Numbered from the stretch's first letter, positions 8,620 to 18,120 are shown. The stretch: DNA of 64,000 bases from Alkalibacillus salilacus (GCF_030812915.1 NZ_JAUSTQ010000004.1:124001-188000); one strand, 5' to 3'. Notes: generated by a model from the letters alone, not told the origin. Numbers and translations: made by a program.

Positions 8620-9930
8620 TTAAGAGTTATCATTTTGAGATAAGTTTTGTATATACTGTTCAATGGCCGTAAGTAATTCGTCAGCTAGCGGTTGTTCTGG
8701 ATCTTGATAATTTAATGTATCTTCTACGCTATCGGATTGCTTAAGCACGTGGTCCATTCCTTCTACCATAACTAATTCAGCTTGATTATTTGCTTCTGCT
8801 AGTTGCTCCGCATCTTCTTCAAACACTTGGCGATCATGAGTACCTTGAATAATCAATGATGGAATATTCATTTGAGTCATCAATTCAGCTGGATCATATG
8901 ACATCCATGACATTAGAAACGGTTGAATCGTTGGTCGAAAGATACTGTAAAGTTCACTACTGATCTCTTCTTCCTCTACTAACTCACCTTCTCTTAGTTG
9001 ATTTAAAATGCTCTGAGCCTCTTCTTCAAATTCTTGAGGTAACTGACTTGATAATTGATCATTTAAGACATCATCAATCGTACGACCAGCACCCGCTAAA
9101 GAAACAAAGCCATCTACTTGGGTTTGCAATGCAGCTAATTGACCAACAAGCGCTCCTTGGCTATGACCAATTATAATGACTTGCTCATAATCTTCATTTA
9201 AACGTTCCACCCATGCCACCGCATCTTCCGACATGCGTTCAAGGGTCATTTCTTCTTCTGGAATCGTCGCTTCTTGATTCTCCCCCACACCTCGCTTACT
9301 ATAACGCAAACTAGCTGTGCCTTGTTCAGCTAAAGATTCAGCCAATAATTTTAATGTATCTGATTCTGTTCCAGCACTATTTCCATCACGATTTACTGGA
9401 CCAGAGCCTGGAATCAGTAAAGCGACCCGGTCTGTCTGTTCACTATTAGGTTGTAATAATTCACCTTTTAAGTCACCAATATCTGATGAAATTGTTAACC
9501 AATTAATATCATCACTCGCTTGTTCAGGTTCAGTCTCAAGCTCACCACGTTCTAACTCGAAATCAAATGTATGTCCCTGCTGACTAAATTCTCCTGTCAA
9601 TGTATCATCATGAGGTAAATCACTCACAAATTCCACAAATTGGCCAGGGATATCCATTTTAAAACGAACTTGTTCCTCTTCAAGCTCCAGCTCAGATAGC
9701 GGGTATTGATCAATACCTTGCGCAGGAATATCAATAAAACCAACTATCTCTTCATTTTCGTCATCTTCTTCAAACGTTAGTTGTATTTCCAATGGCATAT
9801 TAGGCACTTCAATCGCTCCATGCCATTGTCCCAATAATTCATCAAGCGTCCGCTCTTCAGTTACTTGCTCTTCTTCACTTGTACACCCAATTAATACAAT
9901 AATTAAAGCTAACCATATCCACTTCCGCAT
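8620..9930 (-). CDS. lipoprotein alpha/beta hydrolase
   Basis: A secreted lipid-anchored serine hydrolase of 436 residues. The signal peptide ends in the lipobox LIGC (Cys16). Residues about 25-135 form a beta-rich N-terminal domain of the kind that precedes hydrolases of this class, followed by an alpha/beta hydrolase domain with the oxyanion loop IPGSGPVNRDG, nucleophile elbow GHSQG, acid loop GTHDRQV and GMDHVL histidine. The start at 9930 is chosen because AGGGGAG sits 5 nt upstream. Very acidic throughout. Substrate unknown. Confidence 0.85.
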   Translation of the reverse strand: MRKWIWLALIIVLIGCTSEEEQVTEERTLDELLGQWHGAIEVPNMPLEIQLTFEEDDENEEIVGFIDIPAQGIDQYPLSELELEEEQVRFKMDIPGQFVEFVSDLPHDDTLTGEFSQQGHTFDFELERGELETEPEQASDDINWLTISSDIGDLKGELLQPNSEQTDRVALLIPGSGPVNRDGNSAGTESDTLKLLAESLAEQGTASLRYSKRGVGENQEATIPEEEMTLERMSEDAVAWVERLNEDYEQVIIIGHSQGALVGQLAALQTQVDGFVSLAGAGRTIDDVLNDQLSSQLPQEFEEEAQSILNQLREGELVEEEEISSELYSIFRPTIQPFLMSWMSYDPAELMTQMNIPSLIIQGTHDRQVFEEDAEQLAEANNQAELVMVEGMDHVLKQSDSVEDTLNYQDPEQPLADELLTAIEQYIQNLSQNDNS

Positions 9931-9957
9931 GGGTGCTCCCCTCATTTCTTAAGTTAA

Positions 9958-10449
9958 TTAAAAAATAATCACAGTAAAAAACCATATGACCATAATAGTA
10001 ACGACAACAAATTTGGCTAATGCTCCACTTAAAAAGCCGATTAGAGAGCCAAACACAGCACGTAATGCTTCCATTACTTGTCGGTTTTGCATGAGTTCAA
10101 CAACGAAAACAGCAACTGCTGGCACGACAATTATTCCAAATGGTGGAATAACGAATGAACCTACAATAACACCTGCCGCAGCTGTCCACTCACCAAGTTT
10201 AGAACCCCCATATCGCTTCACAAAATAGCTGTTTGCAATAATGTCAGCTACAATTAATACAATCGTCAATATCGCCATGGATAACCAGAAAACCCATGTA
10301 AGCTCGTCTGAATTCAACCCAAATTGATAAACGAAAAAGCCAGCCCACAACACAACCGGTGCTGGAATGACGGGGAAAATGACTCCCGCGTAACTCAATG
10401 CAAATAAAGCAATGATGGCTATCCACCATATAATATCAAGTATTTCCAT
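9958..10449 (-). CDS. DUF456 family membrane protein
   Basis: A 163-residue integral membrane protein with four or five hydrophobic segments and the glycine/proline-rich pattern typical of DUF456 (AGVIFPVIPAPVVLWAGF near the N-terminus; KLGEWTAAAGVIVGSF and PPFGIIVVPAVAVF in the middle). Function unknown in the family. It is 27 nt upstream of the hydrolase on the same strand and is probably co-transcribed with it. Confidence 0.8.
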   Translation of the reverse strand: MEILDIIWWIAIIALFALSYAGVIFPVIPAPVVLWAGFFVYQFGLNSDELTWVFWLSMAILTIVLIVADIIANSYFVKRYGGSKLGEWTAAAGVIVGSFVIPPFGIIVVPAVAVFVVELMQNRQVMEALRAVFGSLIGFLSGALAKFVVVTIMVIWFFTVIIF

Positions 10450-10587
10450 ATATACCTCGCTCTTTCATAAATAATTCCTTAGTTAAATCGTAATTCAAAG
10501 ATGCAAGAATTACAATAATAGTGTTATGATTCGATCAATAATACGGTTCCTCCCGCTCTAACTAGCTTGTACCTGAGACTATCTAAT

Positions 10588-10616
10588 AATAAGCGCGTCA
10601 AAAACGCGCTTATTTT
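10588..10616 (-). terminator. Terminator hairpin after the DPBB protein gene
   Basis: ATAAGCGCGT and ACGCGCTTAT form a 10-bp GC-rich stem immediately beyond the stop of the minus-strand gene. T runs are modest on both strands. The rest of the 10450-10617 gap shows nothing else. Confidence 0.65.
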
Positions 10617-10617
10617 A

Positions 10618-11226
10618 TCATGACGTTTCAGTTAAATTGATCGAGCGAATTCGCTTCGTATTCGGATGAAAGACCACATCTCCTCTTACAGTTATATCAC
10701 CTTCTGATGTACCTAATGTAAACAAATAAGACTCTTTCCGATACCCCCCTGAAACATTCTCTTCTCCTTGCCACTGGCTATTTTTAATTGTGGCTCCTGG
10801 ATAAGTTTGCCCGAGTACATTCCACAAAACATCACGTAATTGACCGTTTCCATCTGTTGGAACGACCGAAATTCGGATCGGTATAATCCCCCAATCTAAA
10901 TTAGCGCCTAAAGCTTCAAATGCTTTTCGATGTAAATTCAAACGATTCGGCGGATAACCTGCTACTGTATCAACGACCTTCACCGTCACTTCCTTACCTG
11001 TGTCTTCAAATTTTACATTTAATAATTGACCACAGGTATACGGACTGTCAGCACTAACAGCCGTCGTCATATGATTCATATCAGACCAAGCTAAATTACA
11101 CTTTGTAACAGAACCACCTTCAGTCCACGTTGTATCACCACTAATAGTTTCTCCATCATAATTTTGTCTCATCGGAGCATACAAATAAGTGGGCGGGACA
11201 AGATATTCTTCATCATTATAATACAT
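10618..11226 (-). CDS. double-psi beta-barrel protein with DUF3889-like C-terminus
   Basis: A 202-residue protein without a signal peptide. The N-terminal half resembles a double-psi beta-barrel of the RlpA/expansin kind (KCNLAWSDMN, YTCGQLLNVKF, VKVVDTVAGYPPNRLNLHRKAFEAL, then WGIIPIRI). The C-terminal about 75 residues look like the DUF3889/YcdA-type domain of Bacillus proteins (DVLWNVLGQTYPGATIKNSQW). ATG 11226 is chosen because AAGGAGG is ideally placed. Role unknown; a cell-wall or spore-associated role is guessed from the barrel family. Confidence 0.7.
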   Translation of the reverse strand: MYYNDEEYLVPPTYLYAPMRQNYDGETISGDTTWTEGGSVTKCNLAWSDMNHMTTAVSADSPYTCGQLLNVKFEDTGKEVTVKVVDTVAGYPPNRLNLHRKAFEALGANLDWGIIPIRISVVPTDGNGQLRDVLWNVLGQTYPGATIKNSQWQGEENVSGGYRKESYLFTLGTSEGDITVRGDVVFHPNTKRIRSINLTETS

Positions 11227-11335
11227 AACAATTCCTCCTTCGTGATCTAAAACCATACATTATTCATCATATGTTCTAGACGTCTGAATCGTATTACTAT
11301 TTCGTTAAATTGTCATTGTTAAGGAAGCTTTTACA

Positions 11336-11364
11336 TTTTCGTTACCTTGTTTTCGTGGTATAAT
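11336..11364 (+). promoter_or_regulatory. Extended -10 promoter of htpX
   Basis: TATAAT at 11359-11364 is preceded by TG-N (11356-11358), an extended -10. The 17-bp-spaced -35 (TTTTCG, 11336-11341) is weak. The start codon is 35 nt downstream. Confidence 0.6.
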
Positions 11365-11398
11365 ACGTATGGACGATTAAGAAAGGAAGGGAAGTATA

Positions 11399-12304
11399 GT
11401 GGGTAAAAGAATCTTATTTTTCTTATTAACAAACATTCTCGTATTAACAACGATCGTCATTGTTTGGTCAGTCATTACATCATTTACTGATATTGGTCCA
11501 ATTTATAATGGTGGGGTTGGCGTAGGTATTGACTACGTTTCACTCGGTGTTTTCAGTATATTAGTCGGTTTCGCCGGTGCATTTATTTCCTTAGCAATCT
11601 CTCGCTGGATGGCTAAGAAGATGATGAAGGTACAAGTCCTTGATCCAAATGATAATTTATCGACAGCTGAACGCCAGCTCGTTGAACGCGTTCATCGTCT
11701 ATCACGTGCTGCTGGCCTAATGCATATGCCTGAAGTCGGTATTTACCGTTCAAAAGAAGTGAACGCTTTTGCGACAGGCCCAACTAAAAAACGGTCACTT
11801 GTTGCAGTCTCAACAGGATTGGTTAATTCTATGGATGATGATGCCGTTGAAGGTGTCTTAGCACACGAAGTAGCACACGTTTCAAATGGTGACATGGTCA
11901 CGATGACATTACTACAAGGTGTCATTAACACCTTTGTCGTCTTCCTATCTCGTATTGTTGCGTCAATTGTCTCCAACTTTGTAAACGAAGAAATGCGTTT
12001 CGTCGTACACTTTGCATCGATTATCATTTTCCAAATTCTATTCTCAATCTTAGGCAGCATGGTCGTCATGGCGTTCTCACGTTACCGCGAATTCCACGCT
12101 GATCGTGGAGGCGCAGACTTAGCTGGTAAAGATAAGATGCAACATGCTCTTCGTTCACTTAAGAACACAGTTAATACTGTACAGGACAACACGAATGATG
12201 ATGCGATCCAAACAATGAAAATTAATAATAAAGGCGGACTCATGAAGTTACTTTCATCTCACCCTGATTTAGATGAACGTATCCGCCGTTTAGAACAAAA
12301 ATAA
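11399..12304 (+). CDS. htpX: membrane zinc metalloprotease HtpX
   Basis: Membrane-embedded stress protease that degrades misfolded membrane proteins. The 301-residue protein has two N-terminal helices, the zinc motif [10 protein letters not shown] (about residues 157-166), two further helices and the third zinc ligand Glu in [14 protein letters not shown]. Start is GTG with AAAGGAAGGG upstream; the next residues [11 protein letters not shown] match the family start. It stands alone between an extended -10 promoter and a strong terminator. Confidence 0.95.
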   Translation: MGKRILFFLLTNILVLTTIVIVWSVITSFTDIGPIYNGGVGVGIDYVSLGVFSILVGFAGAFISLAISRWMAKKMMKVQVLDPNDNLSTAERQLVERVHRLSRAAGLMHMPEVGIYRSKEVNAFATGPTKKRSLVAVSTGLVNSMDDDAVEGVLAHEVAHVSNGDMVTMTLLQGVINTFVVFLSRIVASIVSNFVNEEMRFVVHFASIIIFQILFSILGSMVVMAFSRYREFHADRGGADLAGKDKMQHALRSLKNTVNTVQDNTNDDAIQTMKINNKGGLMKLLSSHPDLDERIRRLEQK

Positions 12305-12340
12305 AACAGGTTAGCCTCACTAATGAGGCTAACCTGTTTT
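12303..12340. terminator. Bidirectional terminator between htpX and the FMN reductase
   Basis: AAAACAGGTTAGCCTC and GAGGCTAACCTGTTTT form a 16-bp perfect stem with a 6-nt loop. A- and T-runs on both sides suit two convergent genes. Confidence 0.93.
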
Positions 12341-12342
12341 AT

Positions 12343-12903
12343 TTATAGTGATTTAATTTGGGCTAGCTTAAACACTTCATTTAGCATTTTTTGATAGTTA
12401 TTAACCTCTACCTCTGGTAATTGTAAATTACCATCTTCATCGATTAAATCGAGTACACCACTAATCATCACACGAGGTTTAGCTGGAACCTGAATCCCTA
12501 AATGGCTCAATACTTCTCTAAGATGTAATTGCGCTTGCATCGTACCGCTTTGACCAGGGGTACAACCTACAATGCCAGCTATTTTGCCATAAATAGAATT
12601 ATGGCCACCTGGACGTGTCATCCAATCAATTGCATTCTTTAGGTTACCTGGAAATGAACCATTGTATTGTGGGGTTGCAATGAGTAGAACGTCAGCACTT
12701 TCAACCTGGTCCTTAATCCGTTGAACAGGTTCAGGGACAGGTTTTTCAATATCCTGACTGAATACCGGCACATCTTGATACTCTAAGGACTCATATTCCA
12801 CATAATCCGGGAGCATTGTTTTAGCTAAATCTAATAACCTTTTATTTGAAGAGTCTTCACGCAAACTACCACAAATACCTACGACTTTTAAGTTGCGTTC
12901 CAT
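12343..12903 (-). CDS. NAD(P)H-dependent FMN reductase
   Basis: A 186-residue flavodoxin-like oxidoreductase. It has the FMN phosphate loop GSLREDSSNKRLL near the N-terminus and TPQYNGSFPGNLKNAIDW (about residues 75-92), which bind the isoalloxazine ring, both typical of the SsuE/ArsH/azoreductase group. ATG 12903 is chosen since AGGGGTG lies upstream and the family begins a few residues before the beta-1 strand. Electron acceptor cannot be told from sequence. Confidence 0.88.
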   Translation of the reverse strand: MERNLKVVGICGSLREDSSNKRLLDLAKTMLPDYVEYESLEYQDVPVFSQDIEKPVPEPVQRIKDQVESADVLLIATPQYNGSFPGNLKNAIDWMTRPGGHNSIYGKIAGIVGCTPGQSGTMQAQLHLREVLSHLGIQVPAKPRVMISGVLDLIDEDGNLQLPEVEVNNYQKMLNEVFKLAQIKSL

Positions 12904-12985
12904 AATTTGAGTCACCCCTAAGCTATTTAATTCACCACATCCATCATAACGGCTCACAAGAATATTCTCAAATTTAACAAATTAA

Positions 12986-13012
12986 AAGAAGGGGTCAGTC
13001 ACTCCCCTTCTT
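12986..13012 (-). terminator. Terminator after ywgA
   Basis: AAGAAGGGG and CCCCTTCTT arms form a 9-bp stem overlapping the ywgA stop; on the minus strand it is followed by TTTTAATTT. Confidence 0.8.
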
Positions 13013-13508
13013 AGTGTGCGTTTAATCGGTCAATAAACTGCCAAGCCGCTTCAAAATCATCAGCTGTGTAGTTTTGTTGACTCTTAACGGTTTGTACTTT
13101 TTCCTCGATTTCATCCTTCGAGAAATCTTGAAAATAAAGTATGGTCGAGACTAATTCAAGAAATTTAGAACTATGTTCATCCATTTCTTCAATTAGGGTT
13201 GTCATATTCTCTGGCCTTAAATCTGATTGCTCTAAAAAGTGAATGCCTCGATCTGTTAAATGATAACGATATTGATAATAGCCTTTTTCTTTTTCACGCT
13301 CTTCTTCGATGAATCCTAAGTTACATAACTCCTCTATTCGCGTCGATAGCTCCTCAGAATATGGACCATAAAAATGAAAAGTATAACGTTCTGAAAAATC
13401 AAAGCCACATTTTTTAAGAATATAAACCATCTTTTGCAGTCGTTTACGTCCGACAATTTCATCTGCCTGGTCAAAAAACGCCATCAACTTCGCATGATCC
13501 TCTAACAT
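13011..13508 (-). CDS. ywgA: YwgA family protein (winged-helix-like)
   Basis: A 165-residue cytoplasmic protein resembling B. subtilis YwgA: MLEDHAKLMAFF, EIVGRKRLQKMVYILKK and YTFHFYGPYSEEL match. The fold looks like a winged-helix/DUF4065-type domain. ATG 13508 is supported by AGGAG 8 nt upstream. It lies 12 nt after ywfO on the same strand, the pairing known from B. subtilis, so it may assist the HD phosphohydrolase. No function is established. Confidence 0.85.
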   Translation of the reverse strand: MLEDHAKLMAFFDQADEIVGRKRLQKMVYILKKCGFDFSERYTFHFYGPYSEELSTRIEELCNLGFIEEEREKEKGYYQYRYHLTDRGIHFLEQSDLRPENMTTLIEEMDEHSSKFLELVSTILYFQDFSKDEIEEKVQTVKSQQNYTADDFEAAWQFIDRLNAH

Positions 13509-13520
13509 GAGCACAACTCC

Positions 13521-14819
13521 TTACCCTTTTAAAATGTCATATATTCGTTGCTTACTAACATCATTATCTGGCAACTGATCAATTAAATCTTTCGCAAAAT
13601 ACAACTTATGGTCGGTTCGTTTTTTACCTGATATGGATTCCACAATTTCCGATTGCCTAGAGAGTTCTTTCAATTCACCTGAAGGTAACTGTAGATGAAT
13701 TGGCAATCGCTCTTCCTCTTCACCAGGACGATAAAAGTCATACGGTAAATCCGAAGACGAATCAACCTCTAAATAATAAGTAGGATCGACACCTGCTTGA
13801 ATAAAACTTTCTTTCAGCTCGATTAATTGTTGGTACTGATCAGCTGGATCAAATTCTATATACTTAAACAAATCACGATCGACAAATCGTCGGCATAAAT
13901 CCGCTAGAATCTCGTCATCTTCCTCCTGCCAAATATGAAAGTAATAAAACACCACATTTTCATCTAGTTTCAAATAATCATCTAAACTCACTTCTTGCTC
14001 AAAGAAACTTTCAAAATGACGAGGTTTTAATTTGAACTGAAAATCATTGGCAAAATACAATTCTTTAGCACGATGTAAAATCTTTGACAAAATAACTTCT
14101 GCGCTTCGAGTCACAGGATGGAAATACACTTGCCAGTACATTTGATAACGACTCATAATGTAGTCTTCTACGGCATGCATCCCACTTTCTTTAATCACCA
14201 TTTGATCTTCTTTCGGTCGCATGACCCGGAGAATTCTTTCCATATCAAAATGTCCATAACTGACGCCTGTGAAATACGCATCACGCTGAAGATAGTCCAT
14301 TCGATCTGCATCAATTTGGCTCGAAATTAAACTAACAACCAACTTATTAAAATACGTCTTATGTATGACATCAGCGACATTTTGCGGAAATTGTGGGTCG
14401 ACACGTTTTAAAATAGCATTAATTTGCGTATCGCCTAAAATAATTTTCCGTGTGAAATCTTCGTGGTCTAAATCGAAAACTTTTTCAAATGAATGGGAAA
14501 AAGGGCCATGGCCTAAGTCATGTAAAAGGGCTGCACATAAACATAACAACCGCTCGTCATCATTCCAAAATGGCTCTTCACGGAAGTTCTCGATAATCCG
14601 TCTAACAATCTCATAGACTCCTAAGGAATGGTTGAAGCGACTATGTTCGGCACCATGAAAGGTCAAATAAGTCGTTCCGAGTTGCTTAATACGTCTGAGT
14701 CGTTGAAATTCACGAGCACCAATAAGATCCCAAATGACGCGATCACGTACATGAATATAACGATGAACAGGATCTTTAAACACTTTTTCTTCGTCTAATT
14801 TTTCATCACGATATGCCAT
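13521..14819 (-). CDS. ywfO: HD-domain phosphohydrolase (YwfO type, dGTPase-like)
   Basis: A 432-residue HD-superfamily protein related to dNTP triphosphohydrolases. Metal ligands are visible as HSRFNHSLGV (about residue 57), LLHDLGHGPFSHSFE (HD pair, about 92) and a later Asp in SSQIDADRMDYL (about 167). It keeps the long C-terminal region of YwfO. The likely reaction is removal of phosphate groups from nucleotides in the cytoplasm. It is read with ywgA. Confidence 0.88.
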   Translation of the reverse strand: MAYRDEKLDEEKVFKDPVHRYIHVRDRVIWDLIGAREFQRLRRIKQLGTTYLTFHGAEHSRFNHSLGVYEIVRRIIENFREEPFWNDDERLLCLCAALLHDLGHGPFSHSFEKVFDLDHEDFTRKIILGDTQINAILKRVDPQFPQNVADVIHKTYFNKLVVSLISSQIDADRMDYLQRDAYFTGVSYGHFDMERILRVMRPKEDQMVIKESGMHAVEDYIMSRYQMYWQVYFHPVTRSAEVILSKILHRAKELYFANDFQFKLKPRHFESFFEQEVSLDDYLKLDENVVFYYFHIWQEEDDEILADLCRRFVDRDLFKYIEFDPADQYQQLIELKESFIQAGVDPTYYLEVDSSSDLPYDFYRPGEEEERLPIHLQLPSGELKELSRQSEIVESISGKKRTDHKLYFAKDLIDQLPDNDVSKQRIYDILKG

Positions 14820-14968
14820 TTTTCCCGACCTTTCTATTCACAACTCTTATTTCGTTTTCTCTAGTCATATTATAGCTTGTTTCGACATCCATTAAAACCC
14901 AACCTCCTACCTAACATCCTTAATCAAACCGCTTACTTACTAGGCATGGCAACAACTTAAAAAAATTA

Positions 14969-15889
14969 TTATTTTTCTTTCCATGGTTGTAGTAATTGAT
15001 CCGCTTCATGTATCGAAACACTTTGAAATCGGATAGTTGATCCCGGTCTTAACTGGGCGCATTTCCAGTGATCAGCCGTAATGACTGTGCCAATCGTTGT
15101 ATAACCACCTGTTGTTTGCCTGTCTGCTAATAGCATCATGGGCTGCCCACTTGCAGGCACTTGAATCGTTCCAAAACTAACGACGTCAGAGACCATATTG
15201 TCACTTGTTTGATGAATTAATGGTTGATCATGGTGTAATTGGCACCCCATACGATCACCTTTTCGAAAGGTATAAGTCACCTGGAAGAAGTGCTCCAAAG
15301 ACTCGTTCGATAAACGTTGAGCGTAGGGACTTAAGATAACCCGTAATGTCATGTGTTGCGTATATTCAGGGATTAAATCAGATGATAATCTATAGTCGAC
15401 TACTGCTTCAGTGGCTTTATCGGTTGCGTACACCTGATCACTTCTTGTTAATTTACGGCCTAACTGACCCTTCTCAAAAACTGATTGACTATCTAACCAA
15501 GAATCAGAAACAATTCCACCCGACACACAAAGGTAAGCACGCGCCCCTTTCACTGGGCGTTCGAATGAAAGTGTTTGTCCACATTCAACCTTGATCGTTT
15601 GCCATGAAGGAATATTTTCTCCGTCTAATGTTGCATTTAAATCAGCACCTGTTACACAAATAACGGCCGAAAGCGTAAAAGTAAGTGTTACACCACCTAA
15701 TGTGATTTCTAACGCTGCATACCCTGGATCATTATTCAATAGTTGATTCCCAGTAATTAAAGCGTAACGGTCCATAGCTCCAGAAACAGGAATACCTAAA
15801 TGCTGATAACCTGGTCTTCCTGAGTCTTGTACAGTTAAAGGTAACTGAGCGGAATCGACTTGTAATAATGGTAGCGTCTGATTAGTCAT
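14969..15889 (-). CDS. pxpC: 5-oxoprolinase subunit C (biotin-dependent carboxyltransferase-like)
   Basis: Subunit of the PxpABC 5-oxoprolinase that hydrolyses pyroglutamate to glutamate with ATP; formerly KipA/AHS2. The 306-residue protein shows the family motifs TVQDSGRPGYQHLGIPVSGAM (its N-terminal part), NPYPA-like NNDPGYAALEIT, and DRQTTGGYTTIGTVI near the C-terminus. ATG 15889 overlaps the pxpA stop by 8 nt; a GTG at 15898 is the alternative. It is the last gene of a pcp-pxpBAC operon. Confidence 0.92.
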   Translation of the reverse strand: MTNQTLPLLQVDSAQLPLTVQDSGRPGYQHLGIPVSGAMDRYALITGNQLLNNDPGYAALEITLGGVTLTFTLSAVICVTGADLNATLDGENIPSWQTIKVECGQTLSFERPVKGARAYLCVSGGIVSDSWLDSQSVFEKGQLGRKLTRSDQVYATDKATEAVVDYRLSSDLIPEYTQHMTLRVILSPYAQRLSNESLEHFFQVTYTFRKGDRMGCQLHHDQPLIHQTSDNMVSDVVSFGTIQVPASGQPMMLLADRQTTGGYTTIGTVITADHWKCAQLRPGSTIRFQSVSIHEADQLLQPWKEK

Positions 15890-16646
15890 GATAATCACAC
15901 GCCTTAATTACGACCCCTTCATCTTGCAAATAATCACGAATAAATCGTGCATGTTGATACGCTTGATCCCCGTCACCATGAAAACAAATCGTTTCGCCTT
16001 TTAAATGAATTCGCTCGCCACCTGGGGTTGTAACACCATGATGAAAAACAATTTGTTGCACCTGTTCTTTTATATCATCCATCTCAGTCAATACAGACCG
16101 ACTTTGACTACGTGGTGTCAACAAACCTTCCTCTGTATACGTTCTGTCAGCGAACACTTCTGAAATCACTTTTAAACCAACAGCCTCTCCTGCTTCAAGC
16201 AAAGCGCTATTTGCTAATCCAAATAACAATAAATCACGATCGACATCAAAAACAGCCTGGGCGACAGCACGAGCCACTACTTGATCTTTGGCAGCTAAGT
16301 TATATAAAGCGCCATGAGGTTTCACATGATGTAATGTTGTCTGGTGAGCACGACATACAGCTTGCAGTGCTCCAATTTGATAAACGATTAATTGATAGAT
16401 CTCTTCTGATGCCATCTCGAGATGACGACGTCCAAAACCGATTAAATCTGGATAGCCAGGATGCGCTCCAATTTTCACTTTCTTCTCGACGGCTTGTTTG
16501 ACTACCTGATGCATCACACGGTAATCACCACCATGGAAACCACAGGCGACATTAACAGACGAAACAATATCCATTAGACGTTGATCATCACCTATTTCAT
16601 AAGGGCCAAAACTTTCGCCGATATCAGCATTTAAATCAACTTCCAT
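15882..16646 (-). CDS. pxpA: 5-oxoprolinase subunit A (LamB/YcsF family)
   Basis: A 254-residue TIM-barrel-like subunit of 5-oxoprolinase. Motifs: VDLNADIGESFG at the N-terminus, VNVACGFHGGD (about residues 33-43), IGAHPGYPD, HVKPHGALYN (about 118) and ICFHGDG near the end. The start at 16646 is preferred over 16652, because GAGGAGG lies directly against the latter and is correctly spaced from the former. It begins 2 nt after the pxpB stop, implying coupled translation. Confidence 0.94.
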   Translation of the reverse strand: MEVDLNADIGESFGPYEIGDDQRLMDIVSSVNVACGFHGGDYRVMHQVVKQAVEKKVKIGAHPGYPDLIGFGRRHLEMASEEIYQLIVYQIGALQAVCRAHQTTLHHVKPHGALYNLAAKDQVVARAVAQAVFDVDRDLLLFGLANSALLEAGEAVGLKVISEVFADRTYTEEGLLTPRSQSRSVLTEMDDIKEQVQQIVFHHGVTTPGGERIHLKGETICFHGDGDQAYQHARFIRDYLQDEGVVIKACDYHD

Positions 16647-16648
16647 TC

Positions 16649-17365
16649 TCATCCCTCCTCGATAAAATCTTCTATTCGTCCCTCTTGCTTAATCAGTTCA
16701 TATGTTTCTTTTGAGATCGACTGGAACGTTAACCAATCACCCATTTTTAGCAGTGTCGGGTCATCAGAATCTGGGTTATACAGTTGAATAGGTGTATGGC
16801 CAATGATTTGCCAACCTCCAGGGGAATCTACTGGATAAACACCCGTCTGTGCACCTGCAATCCCTACACTTCCAGCTGGCACATGTGCTCTCGGCGTCGT
16901 TAACCTTGGTGTCTCTAATGTTGAATCCAAACCACCCATATACGGAAATCCAGGGAGAAACCCGATCATATAAACACGATAACAAGGTGCTGTATGGCGC
17001 TCGATAACTTCTTTCTCCGTTAATTGATGGACTTGTGCAAGATGAGCCAAATCAGGAGCATAAACCGCTTCATCATAACAAACAGGCAAATGAATTGTCC
17101 GCCTTTGTGGCGATCTACTAGACGAGTCATCTTGATTTAATATTTTTTCAATCAAATCTGTCATCTCACCATAATTCGTTTGGCGCCAATTATAATAAAC
17201 AGCAATGGACCGATAAGTTGGAACAATATCTGTGACATAATGTAAGTCTGCCTGTTGGATCATTTGATAATAATGCACCACATCATCATGAATGGCGGGC
17301 GAGATCGTTTCACCTAGGACCACGACGACAGCTTCATTACCCAATGGATACAATGTAAAACGCAT
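16649..17365 (-). CDS. pxpB: 5-oxoprolinase subunit B (KipI/AHS1 family)
   Basis: A 238-residue subunit of 5-oxoprolinase. The family motifs VCYDEAVYAPDLAHLA (about residue 102), YRVYMIGFLPGFPYMGGLD, RLTTPRAHVPAGSVGIAG and YPVDSPGGWQIIG are all present. The B. subtilis homolog KipI also inhibits the sporulation kinase KinA, so a second role is possible. The start is placed at 17365 (MRFTLYPLG), where ATG overlaps the pcp stop by one base; an upstream extension into pcp is not supported. Confidence 0.93.
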   Translation of the reverse strand: MRFTLYPLGNEAVVVVLGETISPAIHDDVVHYYQMIQQADLHYVTDIVPTYRSIAVYYNWRQTNYGEMTDLIEKILNQDDSSSRSPQRRTIHLPVCYDEAVYAPDLAHLAQVHQLTEKEVIERHTAPCYRVYMIGFLPGFPYMGGLDSTLETPRLTTPRAHVPAGSVGIAGAQTGVYPVDSPGGWQIIGHTPIQLYNPDSDDPTLLKMGDWLTFQSISKETYELIKQEGRIEDFIEEG

Positions 17366-17979
17366 TATGAATTGGCCCCAATGGTTTTCAGGCAAATTTC
17401 TACAGCTTGTTGTAGATCTGACTGTGACCAACTTGGTAGTTTCCCGTGCTTAATCGCCAGTTCATGAGAAGCCGGCATATGAATGAAACCACACGGTATC
17501 TGTATAGCTTGCGATCTAATAGTATAAAGCGCTCGATACATCACATGATTACACAGATAAGTCCCAGCTGAATTAGATATCTCAGCTGGATAACCTGCTT
17601 CTTTCATTTGATCGACCATTTTTTGAATCGGCAATGTTGAGAAGATTCCATCTGGACCACCTTCTATAATCGGTTCTCCATCAGGGATATAACCTTGATT
17701 ATCTGCTTCAACTCCTCCGTTGCAATTAATCGCAATTCTTTCAGGTGTGATCTTGTGTCGTCCTCCCGCTAAGCCTAATGCCACAACGACATCAGGTTCT
17801 AGGTCACTAATTGCTTGAGTAATTGCTTCGCCACTTGTTGCAAAATCAACGGGTAATATACGGCTAATAATTTGATAATTGCCTATTTGTTGCCCATCTA
17901 AAGCTTCGGCTATTGTTTTTGTTGGATTGATCGGGAAATTTAAAAACGGTTCAAAACCTGTTAATAGTAGTTTCTTCAT
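17365..17979 (-). CDS. pcp: pyrrolidone-carboxylate peptidase
   Basis: Cysteine peptidase (family C15) that removes N-terminal pyroglutamate from peptides. The 204-residue protein has the Glu of the triad in the region around TPERIAINCNGG, the nucleophile Cys in NSAGTYLCNHVMY (about residue 143) and the His in GFIHMPASHE (about 166). Its product, 5-oxoproline, is the substrate of the three genes that follow without gaps, so the operon is a complete salvage route to glutamate. Confidence 0.95.
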   Translation of the reverse strand: MKKLLLTGFEPFLNFPINPTKTIAEALDGQQIGNYQIISRILPVDFATSGEAITQAISDLEPDVVVALGLAGGRHKITPERIAINCNGGVEADNQGYIPDGEPIIEGGPDGIFSTLPIQKMVDQMKEAGYPAEISNSAGTYLCNHVMYRALYTIRSQAIQIPCGFIHMPASHELAIKHGKLPSWSQSDLQQAVEICLKTIGANS

Positions 17980-18079
17980 TATTGTTCCACCTTAACTATT
18001 TTAAAATTATAACTATTTTAACATTTTTCGCCCCTTCCATTAAGCTTTATTAGTTTTTCTTTTAATTGTTCAAGTTTGC

Positions 18080-18085
18080 TATAAT
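18080..18085 (+). promoter_or_regulatory. Extended -10 promoter upstream of lipL
   Basis: TATAAT (18080-18085) preceded by TG-C (18077-18079). A start near 18092 would give lipL a leader of nearly 290 nt that contains the fold-back repeat below. Inferred; no consensus -35 is seen. Confidence 0.5.
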
Positions 18086-18120
18086 AAAGGAAGTTTAGTT
18101 GAATCACTCAGTTAAAGTCC

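Noticed and set aside
14806-14892. 28-codon upstream frame before ywfO (MDVETSYNM start)
   Set aside because: GGAGG is 10 nt away and the frame runs into ywfO out of phase; likely chance.
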